64,000 bases of DNA, taken from Mactra quadrangularis (taxonomy: Eukaryota; Mollusca; Bivalvia; Venerida; Mactridae). The notes beneath the pieces are model-generated. The model was given only the letters and a program-made list of their open reading frames with translations, was not told the DNA's origin and made no database searches. Each line of letters begins with the position of its first letter. Position 1 is the stretch's first letter. Of this stretch, positions 55,800 through 64,000 are shown in pieces. The translations under genes were made by a program, and so were the position numbers. Location of the stretch: contig CM046293.1 in assembly GCA_025267735.1 (NCBI GenBank), forward strand, positions 14,036,560 to 14,100,559, in the 5' to 3' direction.

Positions 55800-58700
55800 T
55801 ATTGCTTAGAGACAAAAAGTACAACATTTTTATCACATGATTATGACAAAAATGCAAAAAGGAGAGACATGGTGCAGAGTTAAAGTTTCCATCACAGATT
55901 GGATTTATCGCAAGATTTATTATTTTTGTACCAGACAATTGGTAAACTTCAGGGTCATTGAAAGGACTATTTCATATTCTTTATAACGTTACACTTCACT
56001 AGCATATAATACTGTCTGTTATTTACACAAGACGGTAAATTAATCAACAACAATGTTTGTACTTGACAAGGCAGATTAGATAACATGGCATCGTAAAGTC
56101 TAATTAAGGTTCATCGCATGTTGCAAAGACATCAGATGCAATTGATAAGGTATTTTCTTAAACTAAATGGTTAAGATTTCAAAATAGATAAAACAGTGCT
56201 GTATCTTCACATTCATATAGCAGTTTGTTGTTTAATGGTAGGCATAGACACATTTTTTCAATCAACATAAATGGGCAAATTTATCAAGAGAAAATACGTA
56301 GCAGACAAGACAAATTATTAGCCTCTCGGCAATAAAAGACAATAGCTTAATAGGCATAAAACAGAACAATAGTTCAACATTTACAGATAATGCAAATATG
56401 GTTCTTTCTTTATTTGATAGCGTTTTGCATATGCGACAATTTCGAAGACTTACTATTTGCCTTATGCAGAGTGAGCACTTTATAGACAATACCCCCAGAG
56501 ACTAGACATGACATTCAGAAGGATTTTCCTCTGATTAATGTACAACTCTACAATGTTCTGTAAAAGATCACATAATCTATGAACTATTGGCAAACCTTCT
56601 ATTGAATGATCAATTATTCATTGTACATGGGGAGTCAGATCCACAGATATAAAATTAGTGCTTTATTACCCTTTAGGCATATCTTCACAGACGCTAAAAA
56701 TTCCTGTCACTAACTAGAGATTGCTGCACGGTTCTGAGTTATACCATTCTCTATGAAAACACATTTGTACATTAAATTCGTAAGCAAAGATTCATTAAAA
56801 GAAACTTATTATGTATCTAAAATGAAAGTTTCTGACCAGCAATTTTGTTTACATGTAAAATAGTGGTAGAACGGTAGAAACATGATTCCATACTGTTGTA
56901 TAAGATCAACAAATGTCTGAACTGATAAATTACCACCATAAGTCAACATTATGAGAAATTGTATTTGCTACCCTGAATGCAAATACTGATGCAAACAAAA
57001 AGTTGCAAAATTTTACCACAGATTAGGACAGATTACATAATAAGACATAAAACAATTTACATAAAATATACAAAATATTTACTCACCAGGTTTGTCGGAT
57101 GCAGGGATGCAATTGAACACTGCATCAACAATTAAGAGCAAAGTCAGAGTTAAATCACTGTCACCAAACTTTTAAATCTTATTGTCAAAATTAATTAAAT
57201 CATAATTTCTATCATTTAGTTCGATATTTCATCCAATAATATAAATACAAAATCAAACACTTAATCTGTTACAGTATTTCAATTACATAGTTACATAATT
57301 TCGTACGTTTAATGTTACATGGATTAAATCAAATTCATAGATAATTCACTGACCAAGCAAGAGTAGGCACAGCTGGAAAGCTAAATAGCCGAGTTTCACA
57401 ATAAATGAACATTTACACATTTATAAAGTACCCTGACATGGTGACTTTCTTAATTGAACGTTTTATTCAACACCAACAACAGTCATAAGAGTGCTTATTT
57501 CAGTACGAAATTATTTCACTTTTCATTTTCAAATGTAGCTTTGTTTTACCTGATACTACGATAACACTAATATACAAATTAAGATCCTTAGAATGTTTAA
57601 GTACTTAGTCAATGCATTCTTTGTCTTAACATTTAGCAAGTCCATATTTTGTAATTATTAATTGGTTCCTGAACATTTTAATATGTTTTCCAAAACACTT
57701 TGGAAATTGCAGTTAATTCACAAATCAATACCACCCGTGTTTAACAATGATTAAAGAACAATTATTTCAAACTACGTTTGTTAGAACTCTCTAATTTAGA
57801 GAATGCAATCCTTGGAAACCGAATCATTACTTGAACTTTTCCGAAATGGAGTGCAATAATTTAAATAAGAAATAAAATCTACACAGACTAAGCATTATAT
57901 ACCCGAAATACATAATGAGACGTCAGTTAGTACATACATAATTACAATGTAAATGATGTATTCAAGTCTATAGATTATCACTTTTCCAAGACTTTCCATA
58001 AAACATATGCTTATACATGTAATCTGAAATAATTCAATATGCATAAGGAAAATCAGGAATATAATTACATAATAATATCATGCCAAGTTGACGAAGCTTA
58101 CTTTATGCTTATTTTGAATTATCAACATGATTTTTAAATTATAGGATAATAGAACCTCAATCATGCCTAGATGTTTTCATAGTTCCACCGCTTAATTATA
58201 TTATCGGCATTTCTTATCAATTAACTTATGAAGCATTTCTTATCTTGTATCAGGAAACGCTTATTAAAATCTTTCTTTAATCACGGGTTTTATTACATAG
58301 CGTGACCTTTAAGGTATAGAAATATAAAGATTGAAACTGATAAATATCACTGCAAGTTTACATTATACACCATTATCATCGATCATCATAAATAGAAGAT
58401 GTTACAGTTATAATACAGATTTAGATATACGATAAATTTTAAAGACTCAATATTTGTCAAGCAACTGGAACAAGGACTTGTGATTTTTGTGGGAAAATAA
58501 TAGTTTAAGACTGTTTATCATTTAGAAGAACAGATGTTGGTGAAGACACTAACGTTCTCTCAGTACTTTGTATCATATTCTGAGCCCAACTAACAAGAGC
58601 TATACCTGTGGTGAGTGCAGTTTGGTAATAAAATATTTTCTAGCCAGCCAACGTCTGTATCAATTATAGGCAGTTAGTAGTCACGGGAGAAAGAATGGGA

Positions 58701-60200
58701 TTAGAACTAGGAAAAGTTTGAGTCGATAGACCTATACCTATCCACGGAATGTGCGTCAGATGACTAGCTGTCATATTAATATTGAAAACATGTTGAAACG
58801 TAGCAAAAGCACCATTCATTCAAGATAACATATGGTATAGAGACAACTCCAGTACACTGATCTTTTTATATCTCTCCTCAACCTCAAAATATTTAACTCA
58901 ACTTTTCACAATCATCTTCTGACAGTGCCCACTACTGAGTCACAGGCAAACAGAGGACATTCTCTACCTCTAGGATAGATCTGTCGGTAACATCATCATC
59001 AGTGTATGGTATATGACATTAGATGCCAATGAACCCCTTTTCAAGTTTTATGAACATTTAATACCTTATATAGTATTTATATTGAACATGGAATAGCTGT
59101 TAATATTTTGGAGACATGATCAAAGACGAATTTATGTTTTCTTCCTAATAAAACAACTATCAAATGTCATCTTAAAAATGTTTATTCATACATAAATACG
59201 ACAATAATTTTACAACGTTTTTTTCAGGTAGCTTTCATGATACACTTTGTTTCTGGCAGCAAAGATGTTTGACTTTTTAAGTATAAATTTAATTTATACG
59301 CATGGCACGAGATCATAGTCATTAAATGATTCATTTCAAGTTTCAAATTTAATCCGTCTTAATGAAGTCATTTGCACTTCATAATTAAGAAAAGTAGGTT
59401 TTTCAACTAATATATTTTATGTTAGTACATAAACCTGTTTATGCAAAAGTGAGGTTGGTGCACCCAAGAACTTAGTTAAACCCCCCAATGATAATTATTT
59501 TTTCACTGTCTGTTCCAAGGACGAAACTCTTTTTGTTTTTTTTGTTAGATTTATTTGTGCCGTCGTGTCGTCCATTCAATCATAAAACAACTAACTTCCT
59601 GCTTTTGCTGTGTACATGCTCCGAGCTTTAACTATTGTTATTCATGATCTTTGAAGTAAAGTTATATGTTACCACACACAAATTATTACAAACATAATAC
59701 AATTGAATCTTTAGGGCGTCTTCTTCTACAAATTAATCCATGTATACAGGTTAGGCTCCAAGAAAATTTGGTGAATCAATGAAAACAAACACTGATGGAC
59801 AATGTCTATTTATCATTTCTACATCATTAGTAGAGGCAATTTCAATATGATACAACAAGCATAATACATACTGCCTGGTATCTGAAATCACGCACCATGT
59901 TATCTCAACTTTTATTCATTCAGTGTAAAATTCTTCAAGACAGATAAATAGATTACTGGTTGTGCAAAGTTCATCACAATTTCCATAAAAAGTCGGAAGC
60001 AACAAATGAATAGAAAAAAATCGAAGAAATTTGTCATAAAAACGCATTAGAATGACAGGGAGACAAATTAAAGTTAACAAAAAACACATTTCTTGGGAAT
60101 ATGCTTAACAATGCAGTTAGGTGTCAACTTTCACTTCAACATTTCATTTTCCATTTTTGTCTCGGAAATTCAATCGTCATGCTGGCAGCTCGTTGATGGT
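55800..60200 (-). repeat. Tandem segmental duplication, unit C
   Basis: Blocks collinear with A and B: 55850-56110, 56490-56660, 57087-57170, 57360-57830, 58125-58480 and 59935-60180. The 58.5-59.9 kb interval has no counterpart. Block 55920-56095 is very close to 45805-45972 (long runs identical by eye). Confidence 0.85.
57087..57170 (-). promoter_or_regulatory. Candidate alternative first exon C: stem-loop plus splice donor
   Basis: On the minus strand GATGCAGT-GTTCA-ATTGCATC (one G-U pair) precedes CGACAAACCTG|GTGAGTAAAT. The donor has changed from GTAAGT to GTGAGT, still consensus. An extra 8 bases lie between stem and donor. Confidence 0.5.
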
Positions 60201-60330
60201 TAAAAATGTTTCAACAAGAAACAGTAACAAATTACTTGTAAGGGTTGATGCACCCTAGATTCTGGTTAAAACACCAGTGGTAATTATATAGCGACTTTCT
60301 GTTCAAATAGGTTTTGCATTATTTGTATGT
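59452..60330 (+). repeat. Direct repeat of about 75 bp, 790 bp apart
   Basis: GAGGTTGGTGCACCCAAGAA (59452) and GGGTTGATGCACCCTAGATT (60242) open two diverged copies that continue through GGTTAAAnC, TAATTATnT and TTTCTGTTC. Confidence 0.55.
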
Positions 60331-60364
60331 GACAAGTTTAAAAATTAAAAGAAACCTCTGTCTT

Positions 60365-61465
60365 TGTTTTCAGACTGTGTGGAATGTGTTTTTGACCGTT
60401 TCTGTTCCTCATATGTCTTCATACTTCTTTTTATATTATATTAGCATGCGCAAAGACTCTTCATAGTAATCATGGGCTTCATCTTAAGACAGGAGATGGT
60501 ACTAGACATTGTAAATATAATTCAATACAACGTCATTGACAATAAGTGCTCCCTCTTTTCTTTTTGTCTGCATGGAAGGCCCGTGTGTTTTTACTGTTAC
60601 TGTTCTTGATAATATCAATGTGTCCAGACACTTGTTTGTCATGCTAGGTGTATAGCAAAATCATACATAATTCATGATCATTTCCCGTGCCTCTTCACAC
60701 ATTTTTTTCTCAGTAGAAATATGTGTTTGACTTTTAACACAATACTTTCCTCAGTAGAAATGTGTGTAACATGAAAGTGTGCCCCTAAAGCCAAATTCAA
60801 ATCCAAAATCTTCCGATTGGAAATAAAGTAAAGAGAGTCAATTTCAGAAAGAAAATATCAGGAACACAAAGACTACAAGAATACAGACCTTCCACCCAAC
60901 CGAAAAGCAAAGAGGGAGATGTCTTTAGATTTTAAACAATTATCAAAAGGATACCACATAAAGTAAAACAAGAGCAGGTTCTGCCTTTTAATCAGAGGTA
61001 TCGATACAATTAGGTACAGGATATGCACCATTGCTTAATGGTCAATAGTTCAAGTATTACAATATATTTTGGGTCATTGTTAAATTGCCTTTAATCACCA
61101 ATTAGACTCTAAACGTTCCTTAAGTCAATGAACTTGTGATTTTGTCATTTTATCATATTTTAAGAATTTTATATCTTGATTTAGAAACAAGTCCTTCAAT
61201 TTTGTATCAATAAACCCTCCCTCTCCAATAACCTTCCAAAATACCAAATAATTTTGAAAAAAAAACCAACAGTGTTAAGATTCTTAGATATTTTTGGCAT
61301 ACTTTCCTAACTTTACTCTTTTAATACAAATAGGATGTCTATCCTATCTGCCATGTGTTACTAGAACGAATTGGGATGGCCTAAAACATCTCCTTCTTTG
61401 TTGTTTGCTGTGTAAAATGTCTGTGTTTCTTCACTGTTGCTCTTGATATGTTTTCAGACTTCTTC
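60365..61465 (+). repeat. Three copies of the TGTTCTTGATAT repeat
   Basis: Near 60370, 60555 and 61395: TGTGTTTTTnnCTGTTnCTGTTCnTnATATG with CAGACnnnnTTnT after it. A fourth copy is at 27045. TTCCTCAGTAGAAATGTGTG is also doubled at 60708-60770. Confidence 0.5.
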
Positions 61466-61468
61466 TGA

Positions 61469-61784
61469 AAGCCGCCCGGCTAGCTCAGTTGGTAGCACGC
61501 AAGTCTACAGATCGATGGGTCGTGGGTTCGATTCCCGGGCGGGGCATACTTTCGTGGAGCTTGGTCATGAAATTATTTCTACGTCCATTCTCCCTCCTAC
61601 CAATGATTTTTAATTATGTAGGGCAGTTGTCAGTCACTGATGAAAGAAGCGCTTAGTAATTTGTTAACAGTTTAATCCAGATACTTAGCATTTCCAGGAG
61701 GAGTGAGTAGGTTGACTGACCGCCGTTATATGACCTATACAATGTGTTGCTACGGCGTTAAACCCAACAAACAAACGAACAAAA
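61469..61784 (+). mobile_element. SINE-A, best copy, 12-bp target duplication
   Basis: Head GCCGCCCGGCTAGCTCAGTT with pairable GCCGCCC/GGGCGGG acceptor-like ends, B-box GTGGGTTCGATTCCC, body of about 230 bp, 3' end ATGACCTATACAATGTGTTG plus CTACGGCGTTAAACCC and (AACA)n. AGACTTCTTCTG flanks at 61457-61468 and 61785-61796. The anticodon stem is not canonical, so it is not a working tRNA gene. Confidence 0.95.
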
Positions 61785-61799
61785 AGACTTCTTCTGGCT

Positions 61800-64000
61800 T
61801 AAGGAAATGCAAGGATTGAATTGGTTTAGACCATATTTCAAGCTGACTTGATGTAACTTCATTGTCTGCTCTTGTGTTAAATAGGTGTATTGTGTTAAAT
61901 AAGAGTAAAGTTAGTAAAACTGTTGAAACTTGTTTAACAAGCTAAGATAAATTAAGACACATGTACAGAAAACATAATAGCAAAAACAACAAGAGCAGAC
62001 TTCTAAACAACATAAAACCTTCACCATCCATCAAGAAACAAAAACTCATTGGCAGTAATATATGCAACAAATATGTCCATACATTTAAATTTATAACAAA
62101 AAATTAAATTTTATGTTCAAAACAAACAAAAAACCACACACAACACGTGAGTGTATGTACAGCTATTTGAATTTTAATGTACATTTAAATATAAAGCAAT
62201 TCAGCAAGGCTTGATTGGAATTGTCGGACCCACATGTTTTATTACCTTTATTACAAACAGAGATTTTATATAACAGGGATTTGTTACGTAAGTAAATGTA
62301 ATAGGTTTTCATAAAATTTCACAGTTGTCGCTATTATTTCGGCCCATAAGGAAAACAAGTATAACAAGTTTAAATAAAGATATTCATATAAAATTGGTAC
62401 CAGTACCATTCAAATTGACATAAATGTTAGGAAAAATGTATTTGTAGATGATTTTGAGGTAAATAACGCTCACAGTCATATTTTCAGTCATAATTGCAAC
62501 AATGTTTTGTCAAAAACTTCAGAAACATTCACAAGTTGCATGAAAGACATGTACAAAAACATAATTCAATTTTTGAACTCTGGAATAGTTTGTACAGCCT
62601 GTTTTAGCCAGTTATAGACAGTGACGACCGTGAAAATTCAAAAAAGCACTTCGTTACAAATCCCTGATATATAGAATCCCTGTTACAAAGTATCGTATGT
62701 TCCTCAAGGATATTCACCGAGAGACTTTGAGGTCTCAAGTTATGTAACAGAAGTTCTTAACTTCTTACATCTTTAAAATCAATAAGCCACGTTGCTAGTT
62801 TAAGTATACTTGATACAAGCTACTAGATAATCTATTTTTATGGAAATTTAGAATAAAAACCTGACTGATCAGCGAAGGTTTAATCAAATTTGAGACTGTT
62901 TAAGTTCCTGGCTTTAAGAAATGAATGGTGACATATTTCATTGCCCTCCCTGAGGTCTGATATTAAAACCTAGCTTATTAAACTACAGGAAGAGAATTTC
63001 AAATGATAGAGACTTTTTTAACCACAAGAGAATACATTTTGTCACAACTTCAAAACAACAGCATTAATTTAAGTTACTTAAGGAGACTGGAATCTTATTT
63101 CATAAGCTAAGCAAGGCTCCACGAAACTAAATGGCTTTCTTTATTACAGCCATTGAGGCTGGTTATTATTTTATTTATTGACTTTGCTAACAAATGAGTC
63201 GTTACTGAACTTGAAGGATGCAATATATTAGTTTATCTTTAGTAATTTTGCAAAGGCAATACATAATTGTTATTTGAGAAGAAGCAAAGTCTTCATTTAG
63301 GGTTTAAAATGTCATATGTATGACCTAAGCTGGGATCTTACATTACAAATAGCATAAAACCTAAATGACAGGGATATTACAGGCTTCCAGTCCTTATTTG
63401 TCTCACAGACATTTAAGCTCAAGACATTTCAAGGATGAATCCTGGTCAAGTGGCAGTTAATGATTGTAGCAGAAGTATCAAATGGCTCTTGCACTCTCTT
63501 GCAGCAAAGATGTAGAGAGTAGCTTAGAGCTTGTATTTTGGCCTTGGTTATGTCCCAATTCAGACTTTTGTTTTTTTCTAGCAAAACTAATTCTATGCAA
63601 TCAGCTATAACTCACAAACATGCACCACTATAAGATCAATCTTTAAGAACATGTTTTCACAGAAGTTTCTACATAAATCTTACAACATCTATCAAACCAG
63701 TTGTCAAATTAAACCTAAAATCATTCAAAACCATCAGAAATAAATGTAAAATATTCATACATCTCTACATGATATTCTCATATTTCAGCATTTGATCTAC
63801 TCAAGCTTTCAACATTGCACAGCATGCCATTCTTGAAAATAGATAGATGTGAACATTGCTGACAGTACGAACATTTCATACAATAATTTATAGAAATGGA
63901 AAATATAAGAGATTGCTGTATGTTGTTTTTGTTATTGTCTACTGCTTTATGTTGCTCTATACATTTGAACTGTATTGTGGAGATGACAACTAAGTACATG
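61800..64000. other. AT-rich right end, nothing recognised
   Basis: No gene, SINE or bounded repeat is identified. The minus frame at 63778-63999 is 73 codons with no recognised motif. Confidence 0.45.

Noticed and set aside
47548..57130. Iron-responsive element suggested by the CAGTG string in the conserved stem-loops
   Set aside because: CAGTG lies within the stem rather than a six-base loop, and the bases either side do not form the required upper stem or bulged C.
61469..61545. Functional tRNA gene
   Set aside because: A- and B-boxes and acceptor-like ends are present, but the anticodon stem is not canonical and it continues into a SINE body with tail and target duplication.

Overview
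This is a metazoan nuclear window. It is AT-rich, has almost no open reading frame beyond simple-repeat artefacts, and carries one gene cut into short exons by GT-AG introns up to 7.6 kb long. The repeat load is dominated by tRNA-derived SINEs, short inverted-repeat DNA elements and tandem arrays. The protein homology together with the SINE and MITE content suggests a lophotrochozoan, most likely a bivalve mollusc. That placement is inference from memory of similar genomes, not a search result.

The only gene I can support is on the minus strand between about 23.8 kb and the left edge: the 5' two-thirds of a TMTC4-type gene (transmembrane O-mannosyltransferase targeting cadherins, GT105 family). 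Ten coding exons (23769-23375, 19415-19196, 18530-18443, 16248-16121, 14445-14341, 6772-6605, 5785-5583, 2885-2708, 2169-2113, 1527-1456) join in one frame across 1614 nt (538 codons). They encode the multi-pass membrane part: the first lumenal loop with FVFDDSEAI, the conserved loop motifs, the DUF1736 segment and the last membrane spans. The TPR half should lie beyond position 1. The start codon follows a splice-acceptor-like sequence, so non-coding 5' exon(s) probably lie at higher coordinates. A 16-codon upstream ORF overlaps the start.

Introns (1.5-23.4 kb): simple ATC arrays, a 1-kb 57-bp-period minisatellite, SINEs of at least five local families, several MITE-like palindromes, and an ATACCCCC-ended element present twice, once nested in a TTAA-flanked element.

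24-44 kb: no coding sequence seen. It holds recent tandem duplications, three TTCATGAA-rich elements, a 1.3-kb hAT-like non-autonomous element with an 8-bp target duplication and a second palindrome nested in it, an 825-bp element built almost wholly of TTTCG/CGAAA palindromes, and more SINEs.

44-60.2 kb: a diverged triplication of a 4-6-kb unit. Each copy keeps, on the minus strand, a small stem-loop directly before a consensus splice donor. These look like three tandem alternative first exons/promoters, possibly of the TMTC4-like gene; this is the most interesting structure in the window. Copy B carries a 5'-truncated LINE remnant with a target duplication, and the same site is empty in copy A. 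The LINE 3' end resembles the 3' ends of the SINE families, which suggests a LINE-SINE partnership.

60.2-64 kb: one near-intact SINE with a 12-bp target duplication and otherwise unexplained AT-rich sequence.
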